Shown piece after piece: positions 17,503-27,510 of a stretch of 64,000 nt of DNA; the stretch's first letter is position 1; each line of letters opens with the position of its first letter. The notes under the pieces are model-generated. The model saw only the letters and a program-made list of their open reading frames with translations. It had not been told where the DNA came from and made no database searches. Source of the stretch: Pseudoalteromonas sp. BSi20652. GTDB taxonomy: Bacteria > Pseudomonadota > Gammaproteobacteria > Enterobacterales > Alteromonadaceae. Position numbers and translations under genes: made by a program. The stretch is taken from contig NZ_BADT01000169.1 in NCBI RefSeq assembly GCF_000239855.1, positions 1 to 64,000 of the forward strand, written 5' to 3'.

Positions 17503-20212
17503 TAACTACTGCATATTGGACAAGACACTCGGTTAGCTTAATGAGTTCAAGCGGTTTTGCAAGATGTTGATTAAATCCAACTGCTTGTGCATGTGCTTTA
17601 TCCTCAGGCATAACGTCGGCAGTTAAAGCAATAATAGGGAGTTCTTGTTCGGTTTTAAACTGCCTGATCAGTGCCGTTGCTCTATAGCCATCCATTATAG
17701 GCATTTGGCAATCCATAAGGACTAAATCAAAATGTTGTTTTTTCACTATATCTACCGCTAACTCACCATTTTCTACTATATACGGTACAATCCCTAACGA
17801 GCCAAGCATCGCTTTAATAACCATTTGATTTACCGGGTTGTCTTCTGCAACCAAAATACTTAAAGACGTAATATTAGTACTTTCAAGAGTAACAATGGGC
17901 TGCTTTTGTGGCTCAATTGTCTCTAATTGTATTAAAAATGTAAAAGTTGAGCCTTTATCTAATTCACTTTCAAGGGTTATTTTTCCCCCCATTAATTGGC
18001 TTAATTCTTTAGCTATGGTTAAACCCAAACCTGTACCACCAAACCGCCTTGAAGTAGAGTTATCAGCTTGAGTAAATGCAGCAAACAGCTTGTTATGTTG
18101 GTTTGATTTAATGCCTATACCAGTATCAACGACACTCATTGCAATTTTAACGTTGTTAGCGCAGACAAACTCTGTATTAATATTAAGTGTTATGCCGCCC
18201 TTGTTTGTAAATTTAATCGCATTACTACATAGGTTAAGTAGTATTTGCTCTATACGTATAGCATCACCAATAAACCATGTATCAACTGGCAGGTTGCAGT
18301 TAACCTTCCATTCAATATTTTTACTTATTGCGCTTTGTTCGAACATGTTACTTATGCGCTTTATAACGTCGTTCAAATCAAATGGAATGGATTCTAAAGT
18401 GAGTCGTTGTGATTCTATTTTTGATATATCGAGAATGTCATTTATTAGATTTAATAAACTTTTAGATGATGAGTTTATTTGATTTAAATAACCCATAAGC
18501 GTACTCGCATTGTCCTCTTTATGTACTAACGAAGAGAAACCTATAATCGCATTTAAAGGAGTGCGTATTTCATGACTCATATTAGCCAAAAATTGACTTT
18601 TAGCTTGGTTGGCTAAGTCAGACTGTTTTTTTGCTTGTGCAAGTGAATGGGTTCGCTTAGCAACTTGACGTGTTAGTTCTATTTGTTGCTGATTAAAAAG
18701 CATGAGAACTATTAAAATTAAAGCGCACACAGCTGCTTGTAGAATCAGAAGGAATAAAGTGAGTTGAGTATTACGCTGGACTAAGTAATTCTCCTTAAGG
18801 GCCAGTTTTACAGTCCATTGTTGTCCACCGAAGTAGAGATTGAACGACATTAAATTACTGCCAAAAGCCGGATTAAGGTTTTTAGTATAATTACTATAAA
18901 ATGCAGGTTTGTTAGTATCCTCGTGCACAGCGATAGAAAACATATCAGATTGTCGCTTAGAAATCGCTTGATTAATAATACTGTCTACTAAAAACACGCC
19001 AGTAGCATATCCCTTAATTGCCTCTATACCTTGTGATTGATCATATACCGGGGCAAATAATAAATAAGCGGGGTTGGGTTTTGTTGTTTGTACCAACTGA
19101 ATTATTTTAGTACTTATAGGTAAGTATTTTATAGCTGGGTTTTGCAGAGATGCTTTTCTATCAGGATTTGAATAGACATTAAAGCCGATCGCTTTTTGGT
19201 TTCCAATAAAAGGCGCTATGTATTTTATAATTACAAGTGGATCATTTGGTTCAAGCGGTTCACCAGTAATTTTTGTATTTAGGTGGTAAGCTTTTGATAT
19301 ATCATCTATAACATCTTCTTTTTGAGCTTGAGAAACCTTTACATTCCACGATAAAGCTTTAATAAACGAATGCTGTTCGAGTAACTGGCTTGTATAGGAG
19401 TAAAAATCCTGTTGCGCTAATTGAGGTGACGATTGAACTTGGCTTGCTAAGCTTTGCACTGCAATAATACTTTCATTTATATATCTATATAGGCTGTTTT
19501 CTATAATTTGAACTTCGCGTTCAGCAATTTTAATCGTGTTTATTCTATTTTCACGGTTGTATAACTGTGTTGTTATCACTACCGATATAAATAAAATAGA
19601 ACACACGGCAAGGATTGGAAGTGTTGATATAGTGTGCTGATTTGATTTTTGCTGTAATAAAGAGAGTAAAAATGGGGTTGCAATTAACACTCCTAATGTA
19701 TCACCAAGCCACCAATAAGTAACATTTTTCCAATGGTTATCAATGTTATAAACAGAGTTAAATTGACTAAGTGCATATACGCCAAAATTAGCTGAAATTA
19801 AGCTTACTAATACAGCGATGACCAGAATAAAGTAAATAATTTTTTTGCGATTTTTAAAGTGTAGTGGATGGCCAAGCCAAAATTTTAGTAAAGCAGCCCC
19901 TACCATAGCTTGAATAACCACACCCAAAGAAATAAACATAGCTTCGTAAAATGAGTTACCAATGAGCACCATTTCGTGGGCAGAGTTATCAAAAATATTT
20001 AAATTAAAGGCGATTGCTGCTGCAAATAATGGCGGTATGAAGCGCCACCACCAAATATAGCAACCTACCAACGCGATGCCGGCAGGCAGCCATATTGGAA
20101 TTATTTGAGAGTTAAAAGCAAGTTTAGTGAGGCCAATGCCTACTAAAAAATAGGCAAAAGCAAAAATGATGTAAAAAATAATAGAGTTAGATTTAGAGTT
20201 AAAATTTTTCAC
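17495..20212 (-). CDS. Hybrid sensor histidine kinase (MASE1-CHASE-HisKA-HATPase-REC)
   Basis: 905 residues, GTG start. Residues about 10-205 form a MASE1-like membrane sensor with about eight helices ([17 protein letters not shown]); about 215-480 an extracytoplasmic CHASE-like domain; then a helix, a HisKA domain with [13 protein letters not shown] (His about 548), an ATPase domain with N, G1 and G2 boxes ([21 protein letters not shown]), and a receiver with [12 protein letters not shown] carrying the phosphoacceptor Asp. No separate output regulator lies next to it, so its partner is elsewhere. It overlaps the downstream hydrolase gene. Confidence 0.9.
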   Translation of the reverse strand: MKNFNSKSNSIIFYIIFAFAYFLVGIGLTKLAFNSQIIPIWLPAGIALVGCYIWWWRFIPPLFAAAIAFNLNIFDNSAHEMVLIGNSFYEAMFISLGVVIQAMVGAALLKFWLGHPLHFKNRKKIIYFILVIAVLVSLISANFGVYALSQFNSVYNIDNHWKNVTYWWLGDTLGVLIATPFLLSLLQQKSNQHTISTLPILAVCSILFISVVITTQLYNRENRINTIKIAEREVQIIENSLYRYINESIIAVQSLASQVQSSPQLAQQDFYSYTSQLLEQHSFIKALSWNVKVSQAQKEDVIDDISKAYHLNTKITGEPLEPNDPLVIIKYIAPFIGNQKAIGFNVYSNPDRKASLQNPAIKYLPISTKIIQLVQTTKPNPAYLLFAPVYDQSQGIEAIKGYATGVFLVDSIINQAISKRQSDMFSIAVHEDTNKPAFYSNYTKNLNPAFGSNLMSFNLYFGGQQWTVKLALKENYLVQRNTQLTLFLLILQAAVCALILIVLMLFNQQQIELTRQVAKRTHSLAQAKKQSDLANQAKSQFLANMSHEIRTPLNAIIGFSSLVHKEDNASTLMGYLNQINSSSKSLLNLINDILDISKIESQRLTLESIPFDLNDVIKRISNMFEQSAISKNIEWKVNCNLPVDTWFIGDAIRIEQILLNLCSNAIKFTNKGGITLNINTEFVCANNVKIAMSVVDTGIGIKSNQHNKLFAAFTQADNSTSRRFGGTGLGLTIAKELSQLMGGKITLESELDKGSTFTFLIQLETIEPQKQPIVTLESTNITSLSILVAEDNPVNQMVIKAMLGSLGIVPYIVENGELAVDIVKKQHFDLVLMDCQMPIMDGYRATALIRQFKTEQELPIIALTADVMPEDKAHAQAVGFNQHLAKPLELIKLTECLVQYAVVNE

Positions 20213-20768
20213 ATGAAGTCCAAGGAATTATTATTACCGTTTGAAATATCAGTATAGCTAACAGTGAGTTATTTGCGGCCTTTTTATAATGGCAACGGTT
20301 ATTTACCAAATGACTTTTTAACACAACGTTTGACCCTATATTTGCAGTACAATTTAAGTTACCCCGCGCTGTTTACAGGCCCTTTGAGGTAATCAAGAGC
20401 GTATTCAATAACGTTGAGTCAGTAATAATGTTTTCTTGCTGATGCTGATTACATAATTGGTTTTTGTATCAAAATCAATTTAAGTTTGGCATTTATAATA
20501 ATCAGAGCGGCAGGTGTTAAAATCGAAGGTGACATAATTCAATTATGCCTACACTTATTTATGAGCAACTAATCAAGAGTATTGCACCATTGATGAGTAG
20601 CAATAGTAGCGGAGGTGTTGTTAGTTAATTTTTTGCCGGGCAGTACTTACAAAGCCCAATAAAGTGAATTTAGGTTAGATACTCGTAAATTTGAAATACC
20701 AGTATCACCACATATTTTCAATACCCGAGAAGACGTTGAGTAGTTTATTTTAATAATAAAGCGAACGT
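20213..20768. other. Intergenic region, no convincing gene
   Basis: About 550 bases between two minus-strand genes. Short frames exist, for example near 20545-20627, but without ribosome binding sites or recognisable similarity. It may contain decayed sequence and the histidine kinase promoter. Confidence 0.5.
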
Positions 20769-21257
20769 TTAAAGGTTTTTACCAATCTGCTGTTTTCGTT
20801 GTTTTAATGACTCTATTTTTTGTTGTTTTTGATTGATTGATGCGTCGTAGGCCTGCTTTAACGAATTTGTTTTAGTTGCTATAGCATCAGCAATAGATGA
20901 AGCGCCTAAACGATTAGCTTTATCTTGAGTCATGTAATCTATTTGCTGTTTTTTAACCGCGTACTCTTTTTGGCTTTGTGCAATAGATAGCTCAAGTCGT
21001 TTTATGTCACGCTCTATTTGTTGAACCTCTAAGTAGTCATCCACAGATGAGTCGATAATACCTGTGCCAAGTGTAGAGCTTTTGTATGCTTCAATTACGT
21101 TTATATCTTTAAGTGTAATAATTTGTGCATCCTTAGCGCAAGGAGTTTGGCTAAAGGTCGGGATCCCCTTAATTACACACTTATATATTGTTGTATTTTG
21201 TGAAAAAGTAAAGAAAGGCGCCGCTGTGCAAACTAATAGTAATATGAACTTGATCAT
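20769..21257 (-). CDS. DUF4124 domain periplasmic protein
   Basis: 162 residues. Signal peptide about 1-20; then the DUF4124 pattern YKCVIKGIPTFSQTPCAKDAQIITL with its two cysteines, followed by a long coiled coil (about 75-160) rich in Gln and Lys. DUF4124 proteins are exported proteins of unknown function in proteobacteria. It stands alone, with its own promoter presumably in 21258-21330. Confidence 0.8.
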   Translation of the reverse strand: MIKFILLLVCTAAPFFTFSQNTTIYKCVIKGIPTFSQTPCAKDAQIITLKDINVIEAYKSSTLGTGIIDSSVDDYLEVQQIERDIKRLELSIAQSQKEYAVKKQQIDYMTQDKANRLGASSIADAIATKTNSLKQAYDASINQKQQKIESLKQRKQQIGKNL

Positions 21258-21332
21258 AGCTGAACCTAGATTGGCTAAAGTTGTGTCAATAATGCACTAA
21301 GTTATTACTGGGCACAATTTGTTTAATGTTTA

Positions 21333-21788
21333 TAAAATTTAGGCATTAAAAATTGTCATGAAGTGATTTAAATTTTTTTGGTAAAAAAGAAGATGAGCCT
21401 AACAATATTTATGTTGTTAATTATCGGCGTTTTTCAAGTTAGTTGTCGTATTAAGTTGAATTTTATTGCGCAACGCAGTCTTGGAGTCCAAGTATCCCAA
21501 ATACTTATTAGCTCCCAAAAGAGCAACAACCTCTTCAATTTCATACCAGTGTTAAAATTTAGGCACAAAAAAACCACAATTAAGTGGTTTAAATTAAGTA
21601 TGGTCCAGAGGGAGGGATAGACTTGCTTACATCCATGTAATCAATCGCTGCGCGACGCTTGCAGCGGCCCAAAATGTTCCAGACATTTTGTCGAACCCTG
21701 TCGAGGGTTCTCACCCTCCCTATTTTGTACCAGTGTTAAAATTTAGGCACAAAAAAACCACAATTAAGTGGTTTAAATTAAGTATGGT
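21333..21788. repeat. Repeated tRNA-Ser 3' flank (terminator plus tRNA end)
   Basis: A block of about 75 bases covering the terminator AAACCAC / GTGGTTT and the start of a tRNA-Ser 3' end occurs at 21544-21618 and 21728-21802, 184 bases apart. A weaker third copy of the terminator part is at 21333-21382. In copy A the tRNA end (GAGGGAGGGAT) breaks off into about 110 bases of other sequence with internal short inverted repeats. This looks like the debris of former extra tRNA copies or of an insertion at the tRNA end. Confidence 0.7.
21746..21776 (-). terminator. Terminator of the serine tRNA transcript
   Basis: On the minus strand AAACCAC and GTGGTTT pair around a TTAATT loop, followed by seven T. 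It comes just after the 3' end of the tRNA-Ser(GCT) gene. A duplicate is near 21563-21592. Confidence 0.75.
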
Positions 21789-21877
21789 GGAGAGGGAGGG
21801 ATTCGAACCCTCGATAGAGCTACAAACTCTATACTCCCTTAGCAGGGGAGCTCCTTCGGCCACTCGGACACCTCTCC
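21785..21877 (-). tRNA. tRNA-Ser (anticodon GCT)
   Basis: 93 bases including an encoded CCA. Acceptor GGAGAGG pairs with CCTCTCC; the anticodon loop is CTGCTAA; a long variable arm, as required for serine, is present; the T-loop is GTTCGAATC. The base before CCA reads A rather than the usual G of bacterial serine tRNAs. Confidence 0.93.
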
Positions 21878-21928
21878 AACGCATAACCGTTTGTATTGAT
21901 GGAAGTAAAAAAGCCACCAATTAAAATA

Positions 21929-22019
21929 TGGTGGAGAGATAGGGATTTGAACCCTAGATGGGCTATAAACCCATGCCGGTTTTCAAGACCGGTGCATTCG
22001 ACCACTCTGCCATCTCTCC
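21929..22019 (-). tRNA. tRNA-Ser (anticodon TGA)
   Basis: 91 bases including an encoded CCA. Acceptor GGAGAGA pairs with TCTCTCC; the anticodon loop is CTTGAAA; a long variable arm is present; the T-loop is GTTCAAATC. It is upstream of the GCT tRNA by 51 bases on the same strand, so one transcript is likely. Here too the base before CCA is A. Confidence 0.93.
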
Positions 22020-22213
22020 GTGACGCAGAATAATACTTAGGTGATACCGCTGTGTAAATAGCAAAATGACTGTTTGCCTAAAAAAACGTACGTAAATGAG
22101 GTTTTTTTTGTAAATAATGGGAAATTAAGGCAATTTTTAATAAAGTAAATAGGTTGCAGCAAACAAGGGGAGCTAAATAAGTGACTTCATTTAGTGGTTG
22201 AGTGTTCGCTGCA

Positions 22214-22243
22214 CCGAAAAATAATCATGGTTGGGTGATTATT
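22214..22243 (-). terminator. Terminator of the 46-residue gene
   Basis: AATAATCA and TGATTATT pair around an eight-base loop; on the minus strand a T-run follows. The hairpin includes the stop codon. Confidence 0.65.
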
Positions 22244-22379
22244 TATATTGAGCTGCGCCGCTAAGTGCTAGTCTTTTACCAATAACGTTAAGTTTAGCTA
22301 ACATTCTTGCTTTACGGTTAGTTGGTTTAACGGCTACTTGAGCTGATGCTGTTTGATTTAATGTGTTAATTGGTTTCAT
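22239..22379 (-). CDS. Very basic 46-residue protein of unknown function
   Basis: The ATG at 22379 has GGAG eight bases upstream, and the stop lies in a terminator hairpin, so this is a complete single-gene unit. The product has nine Lys/Arg and no Asp or Glu (net charge about +9), starts MKPINTLNQTASAQVAVKPT, and has a helix-forming middle, NRKARMLAKLNVIGKRLAL. Possible roles are nucleic acid binding or membrane interaction; nothing identifies one. No family recognised. Confidence 0.6.
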   Translation of the reverse strand: MKPINTLNQTASAQVAVKPTNRKARMLAKLNVIGKRLALSGAAQYK

Positions 22380-22704
22380 TATTTTGCTCCGGGTTGTATA
22401 TGTTGAAATCGCGTGCATTTTGCACGTTGTTTGATTAAAAATACAACGATAAAAATTGAGTCTGACGGATTAGTTAAATTAATCCGAATTTATTTTGTTA
22501 ATGTGCGGTTCAGTGTTTTTTATTATCGTTTTTGCATAAATAGTTAAAATAAAGTCGGCTTTAATCCCATTAATACTGGTGTTTTTGTGTTTTTATTTAT
22601 TTATATGCATTTTACACAATCTTTTTTGACTAGTTATTCAGATTAAAAAAACTCAATTAAACTCTTTTTTCTTCGTTCTTAAATACATTGTTGGAAACAA
22701 AAGC
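22380..22704. other. Intergenic region
   Basis: AT-rich, between divergent units. It should hold the promoter of the 46-residue gene; no other gene seen. Confidence 0.4.
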
Positions 22705-23575
22705 TTGTCACTACTAATAATTAATCAACCAAGTATCAAAAAACAGAGCCAAAAATCATTGGCATGGCTTAAGAACATCTGTAAAAAAACGCCGCTTTTC
22801 TTATTGTATATTTACTACAACGGGAAGCTTTAGCGATGACTGTGCTCGAATAAGGTTGCTACTAAGTAAATTTACCAAAGTAGTTGCACTAGGTGGTGAT
22901 GGTACATTGAACTTGGCGGTTAATGCGCTAATAGGGAGCTGCTGTACGTTAGCATTATTGCCTTATGGTACAGGTAACGATTTCTCCAGAGGGTTTAATT
23001 GCAAAGAAGGTGATTAGCGAAAGGCATTATTTAATACACCGACAGCAATTGATGTAGGACAAATTAATAGCCGCTATTTTATTAATATTGCAGGGGTCGG
23101 GTTTGATGCTCATGTAGTTAAAGCGATTAATGCTGAAGCTTGCTTTTCATCTTTTGATTACAGTTGTACGAGCATTAAAGAGCTATTTTATTATCAAGCT
23201 CAGCAGTTACAAGGTACGTTTAATAACGATGCTCGGCAGTATAAAAATTTAATTACCGTATTTGCTAATCATAAGTACTTTGGTGGTGGTCTAGAAATAG
23301 CGCCAAAAGCAGATTTAACTGATGGGCTGCTTGAGTGTTATCAAATGCGATCGGGTGGGCTTTTTTATAATGTAATAAGCTTTATGAAGTTGTTTTTTAA
23401 GCGCCATCAGCATATAAAAAACCTTAACTACAGTCGCTTAAATGCAGCTTCTATAAAAACTCAAGGGTTATTGATTGAAGCAGATGGTGAACTGGTAGGT
23501 AAAACTCCTGCCGTTATTAGTGTGCATGGGCAGGTTTTACTTTTTCATATGCCAATAAAAAAGCGCCTACAGTAG
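22705..23575 (+). pseudogene. Broken diacylglycerol/lipid kinase gene (DAGK family)
   Basis: The frame ending at 23575 contains the ATP-binding motif KVVALGGDGTLN (from about 22879), LPYGTGNDFSRGF, INIAGVGFDAHV and GGGLEIAPKADLTDGLL, all typical of YegS/DgkB lipid kinases. Two lesions are visible: a TAG at 23015-23017, and a frameshift near 22800-22825, where LLIINQPSIKKQSQKS...PLFLLYI passes into the frame reading TTTGSFSDDCARIR. A TTG at 22705 is the likely old start. The remaining sequence is well preserved, so inactivation is fairly recent. Confidence 0.88.
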
Positions 23576-23592
23576 GGTAGGCGCTTTTACGT
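23561..23592. terminator. Bidirectional terminator
   Basis: AAGCGCCTAC and GTAGGCGCTT form a 10 bp stem around AGTAGG, with A-run before and T-run after, between the convergent lipid kinase remnant and transporter gene. Confidence 0.85.
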
Positions 23593-23612
23593 TAGTTGCG
23601 TTAATAACGCGT

Positions 23613-24542
23613 CTAACTGGGGACGGAGCCACTTTTAGCCATTGCTCTATTAGCTAAAAAGGCGTTAATTCGTTTTGTTGGGGTAAGCACAATGGCGTTA
23701 CCTAATAGCACTAGGCTAAATCCTGCAAAGGTATTTGCGTGCCATTCAAAGCCTTCAAAAAAGCTACTCAGTGTTACTGCCACTAATGGGAATAAAACAA
23801 TAACGTAGCTGGCTTTTTCAGGGCCTATATTTCTGAGCAATGCAAAATAACAGCCAAAAGCGATTACAGTGCCAAATATTGATAGATAAAGTAGTGATAA
23901 CCAGTAACTTGGTGGCGCGTTTAAGCTAAATTGCACATCGTTCATTAATACATATAAAGCTAAGCCTATAGCGCTGTATAACATGCCCCATGCATTGCCT
24001 TGCAATACACCAATTTGCTTACGAGAATTACGAACGCTTACCATGTTTCCCAATGAAGCCACAAAGGTGCCACCAAGGGCAAGTAGTAACCCGACCAATG
24101 CCCCGTTACTTAAGTCGAACAGCTGTAACTGTGGCCAAAACAGACACGTAATACCTAGTACAGCGAGTACAGCACCTGTATAAATTCGTTTTGAGATAGG
24201 CTTACCAAAAAATAATCGAGTATTGACTATGTTCATAACCAGCAGCATTGAAAAGGCGATAGAAGTCATAGCGGAGGTTAAGTAATTCTGTGCCCAGTAA
24301 AGCATTAAGTAATTTAAGCCAAAATTACAAATAGCCAACAAAGCAAAAAAACCATGATCCAGTAACTTAAATCGCATGTCGGGTTTTTTGTACGCTACAT
24401 ATAACCACATTAAAAGCGCTGCAATAGCAAAGCGATAAAATAACGATAACTCTACCGCAATATCACCTAACTGAAACTCTATGGCTAACCAAGTTGAGCC
24501 CCAAATTAAAACGGTTGTAATGTATAGCACTGCACTTTTCAT
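23613..24542 (-). CDS. EamA family (DMT) transporter
   Basis: 309 residues, ten hydrophobic helices in two EamA repeats (N-terminal TTVLIWGSTWLAIEFQLG; second repeat starting near residue 150). Such transporters export metabolites or amino acids. GGAG lies eight bases before the ATG. It is divergent from a MocR-type regulator across 102 bases with a TATACAG operator, a common arrangement in which the regulator controls the transporter. Substrate unknown; PLP-related compounds or amino acids are possible. Confidence 0.87.
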   Translation of the reverse strand: MKSAVLYITTVLIWGSTWLAIEFQLGDIAVELSLFYRFAIAALLMWLYVAYKKPDMRFKLLDHGFFALLAICNFGLNYLMLYWAQNYLTSAMTSIAFSMLLVMNIVNTRLFFGKPISKRIYTGAVLAVLGITCLFWPQLQLFDLSNGALVGLLLALGGTFVASLGNMVSVRNSRKQIGVLQGNAWGMLYSAIGLALYVLMNDVQFSLNAPPSYWLSLLYLSIFGTVIAFGCYFALLRNIGPEKASYVIVLFPLVAVTLSSFFEGFEWHANTFAGFSLVLLGNAIVLTPTKRINAFLANRAMAKSGSVPS

Positions 24543-24586
24543 GGTTAGTCTCCAAAGCCCGATTGAATGGCTATTTTAAGACCTAT

Positions 24587-24632
24587 CTGTATACTTGCCA
24601 TATACAGAAAAGTAAAAATGTAACCTATACAG
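24587..24632. promoter_or_regulatory. Probable MocR operator
   Basis: CTGTATA (24587-24593) and TATACAG (24601-24607) form a perfect inverted repeat with a seven-base spacer; a further TATACAG is at 24626-24632. MocR regulators use such repeats between themselves and a divergent target gene. Confidence 0.72.
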
Positions 24633-24644
24633 ATTTGGTGTGTG

Positions 24645-26087
24645 ATGATAAGACAAAAAAATAGCCAAGGGCATGAGTTTTTATATCAGCAAGTTATTCA
24701 GTTGATTAGAGATATGAGCGCTCAACAAGTTTTACTCCCCGGCGAAAAACTTCCATCACTGCGTAAAATGGCAGATAGCTTAAGCATAAGTATCCCCACT
24801 GTAAAACAAGCTTACCAGTCACTTGAAGATCAAGGGTTGGTAGAGGCGCGTGAAAAATCAGGATATTTTTTAAAAGTCGTTAGCATGGCGCATAATTTAC
24901 CTAAGCGAGTTAAATTAAGTCGCGAACCTGTTGTGGTAAATAAACAAGCCTTAATAGAGCAGGTGTACAGCGCGATTCATCAAGCGAACGTAGTCCCTTT
25001 TGGTATCGCTAACCCAATTGCTGCTGCACCTACCGATAAAGCACTTGCCAGAAACATGCGCCGTGTAATGACAATTGCGGGCAGTAAAGCCATAAACTAT
25101 GGCCCGACAGATGGGTTCGTACCGCTGAAAAAGCAATTAGTGCATCGCTATTTAGATTTTGGCATTGGTATTGATATGGACGAGCTTGTGATCACCAATG
25201 GTGCGCAAGAGGCCATGGCTATTGCACTTAAATGTGTGACAAAGCCAGGCGATGTAGTGGCTATTGAGACACCTTGTTATCACGGGATTATAGAGCTAAT
25301 AGAAAGCTTAGGCCTGAAAGCGCTCGAAATACCACTGTGCCCAGATAATGGCATTTGGTTAAGCGATTTGGAGCGCGCTTTAAATGAGCATGACATAAAA
25401 GCGTGTTTATTCTCGACTGCAATTAGTAACCCTGTGGGCAGCTTTATGCCTGATACAAATAGACAGCAGCTGGTGGAGCTACTCGAAAGTCACGACGTAG
25501 TGCTTATTGAAGATGACGTTTACGGCGATTTATATTTTACGGCAAAACGAGGCACACCTGCTTTAGCGTATTCTAAAAAAGGATTAGTGATCAGTTGCTC
25601 ATCTTTTTCTAAAACGGCAGCGCCGAGCTATCGTGTAGGTTGGGTCGTTGCCGGTAAGTTTGCAACACAAGCGAGGCGATATAAACGAGCACTAAGTTGC
25701 TCTGCTTCGTTAATAAACCAATGGGCGTTATCAGAATTTATTGCCAGCGGCGAGTACGACCGTAACTTAAAGGTGCTCAGGCAGCGCCTACGCGATAATA
25801 AAGAGCGTATGCGATGGTGTTTACAACAAGCTATGCCAAAAAATACACGTATAAGCGATCCAAAAGGAGGCTGCGTAATGTGGCTAGATTTAGGAAGCGA
25901 GTACGATAGTCAAAAATTGTTTTTACTTGCTCTTGAGGTTGGTATTAGTATTACTCCTGGGCTGATTTTTTCAGCTTCTAATAAGTATAAAAGCTGCGTC
26001 AGGTTAAGTTATGGTGTGCCGTGGAGCGAGCAGATAGAGCAAGCGATTATTACTTTGGGTAAGCTTACTTTATTAGCTAAAAAGTAA
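24645..26087 (+). CDS. MocR/GntR-type PLP-binding transcription regulator
   Basis: 480 residues from the ATG at 24645; a GTG at 24642 is equally possible. Residues about 8-78 are a GntR winged helix (LPGEKLPSLRKMADSLSISIPTVKQAYQSLEDQGLV); the rest is an aminotransferase class I fold with FSTAISNPVGSFMP, the DDVYGDLYF segment and the PLP Lys in SCSSFSKTAAPSYRVGW. These proteins act as regulators, not enzymes. Target: most likely the divergent EamA transporter gene and itself, through the TATACAG sites. Confidence 0.9.
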   Translation: MIRQKNSQGHEFLYQQVIQLIRDMSAQQVLLPGEKLPSLRKMADSLSISIPTVKQAYQSLEDQGLVEAREKSGYFLKVVSMAHNLPKRVKLSREPVVVNKQALIEQVYSAIHQANVVPFGIANPIAAAPTDKALARNMRRVMTIAGSKAINYGPTDGFVPLKKQLVHRYLDFGIGIDMDELVITNGAQEAMAIALKCVTKPGDVVAIETPCYHGIIELIESLGLKALEIPLCPDNGIWLSDLERALNEHDIKACLFSTAISNPVGSFMPDTNRQQLVELLESHDVVLIEDDVYGDLYFTAKRGTPALAYSKKGLVISCSSFSKTAAPSYRVGWVVAGKFATQARRYKRALSCSASLINQWALSEFIASGEYDRNLKVLRQRLRDNKERMRWCLQQAMPKNTRISDPKGGCVMWLDLGSEYDSQKLFLLALEVGISITPGLIFSASNKYKSCVRLSYGVPWSEQIEQAIITLGKLTLLAKK

Positions 26088-26249
26088 TACCAATCTGCTT
26101 ATATATGGGGTCTATTTAACGTTAAGAAAATTACGCTAGAACTAGGCAAAAGTTTTTGTATCTAGTTGTTCTAAATAAAAAATTTTTAACGAAGTTATAG
26201 TGCAATTTAATTCGTTAAATTGATCAAAGATTTATGCAGGTTGGTATAA
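26085..26249. repeat. Dispersed palindromic repeat, full copy 1
   Basis: About 165 bases starting TAATACCAATC and ending GGTTGGTATAA, with an inner core AAATTTTTAACGAAGTTA. Copies are at 30991-31076 (right half only) and 39623-39788. The termini are complementary, as in non-autonomous miniature elements. It begins at the stop codon of the MocR gene. Confidence 0.75.
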
Positions 26250-26262
26250 GTTTGCGAAACAC

Positions 26263-26297
26263 AAAAAAAAGCAGCATTTAAGTAAATTAAGTGCTGC
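26263..26297 (-). terminator. Terminator of the YggN-like gene
   Basis: On the minus strand GCAGCACTTAA and TTAAATGCTGC pair, followed by eight T. Confidence 0.85.
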
Positions 26298-26326
26298 CAA
26301 AGGGATGTTAAATAACGTTTGCTGTA

Positions 26327-27121
26327 CTAATTTTGTTTAAAGCTAAATAACTGGTAACCTTTAAGCTCTGGCACTTGCATTACTAATTGCTCTTCTTGTT
26401 TTGCAATATCAGCAAAGTTTTCACATAAAGAGTTAGCGCGTTCTTCAAGTGCACTTGCATGCAGCTCTACTTTTTCTTCTATTTGTGCACCCATATTTTC
26501 CATGCGTTGTTCAAAGGCATCCATATCGCCGCCTGAACCAAGTAACTCAGAACCTAAAGCCACTAAAATACTGCCCATTGATTGCATTACTGCTGATTCA
26601 ACCGCTGTTTCTATCTGCTGCTCAAATTGTTGTTCAAAGTTTTCGCCAAATTGATTAAAACTTTGTTGGCCCATTACAAATGTACCTTGCTGGTAAAATG
26701 TGTTTTCTACTTCAATTTTAATGTCGTCCATAAGCTCAGACATATTATCAAGACCGTCAATATTAAATGCATTGCCTACCTCTTCTAATGCCACACCGGC
26801 AATTTTAACACCCTCAAGCGCTATATTAGCTACTTCAGGTAATTGAGTGCGTAAGCTGTCAGAGTACTTATTCAGTGCTTCGCGTTGTGAGCTATTAAGC
26901 GCTACAAGCTCGCCATTTACGGTTAAGTCACCATGGGTATTAAATTGCATGATTTTATTATTGGCGGTAAAAATTTCCAATTCGTTTGGCTTAATGCGCA
27001 CATCATTTTTAAATTCGACGTTACACTCATCATTACTAAATGAAATTGCAGAATCGTTGTCGTTATGAGCCATAGCGGCTGGCGTACAAATTAATGCGCT
27101 AACTAATAGTAATTTTTTCAT
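26327..27121 (-). CDS. YggN-like periplasmic protein (DUF2884)
   Basis: 264 residues; signal peptide about 1-18 (AAMAHN). The beginning NDECNVEFKNDVRIKPNELEI and the following LTVNGELVALNSSQREAL match DUF2884, which includes E. coli YggN. The rest is acidic and helical. Function unknown; exported. Single gene with its own terminator. Confidence 0.8.
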   Translation of the reverse strand: MKKLLLVSALICTPAAMAHNDNDSAISFSNDECNVEFKNDVRIKPNELEIFTANNKIMQFNTHGDLTVNGELVALNSSQREALNKYSDSLRTQLPEVANIALEGVKIAGVALEEVGNAFNIDGLDNMSELMDDIKIEVENTFYQQGTFVMGQQSFNQFGENFEQQFEQQIETAVESAVMQSMGSILVALGSELLGSGGDMDAFEQRMENMGAQIEEKVELHASALEERANSLCENFADIAKQEEQLVMQVPELKGYQLFSFKQN

Positions 27122-27510
27122 GTTCGTTCTCTACTTTTTGTTGATGACGATTAATTAATAACAAGTTTGATGCCAGTTTTGTTTTTCCATATAAAACAGT
27201 TGATTAAGTGTTTTTCTTTATTTTTTAGCAAGTCAAAATAATTAATAAATAACTATTTTTTAGTCAAATTGGCTAACTAATGAAAATTAATAAATTTTAT
27301 TTATCGATACGATAAAAAACTCTCACTTTCCTCAATTCAAATTTAGCGCTATTTATTCACATTACTGACATGAAGATTATTTACAGTAGTCACGTGGCTT
27401 TATTTTGATGTTAATTTGCAGAGCACTTTGGCATCAAACATTTTTTAATTTTACCAGCTATTGCGATAATAAAATCCTTGGTTGGTCTCAAACACTTTAT
27501 GGAGTGGGTT
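27122..27510. other. Intergenic region, no gene seen
   Basis: AT-rich region between divergent genes; it must hold both promoters, but none could be assigned firmly. Confidence 0.4.

Noticed and set aside
20545-20627. Short frame before the DUF4124 gene
   Set aside because: Only about 22 codons after its ATG, without ribosome binding site; more likely decayed or random.
21378-21620. 80-residue frame with a hydrophobic start
   Set aside because: It runs through the repeated terminator and the tRNA fragment and shows no family similarity.
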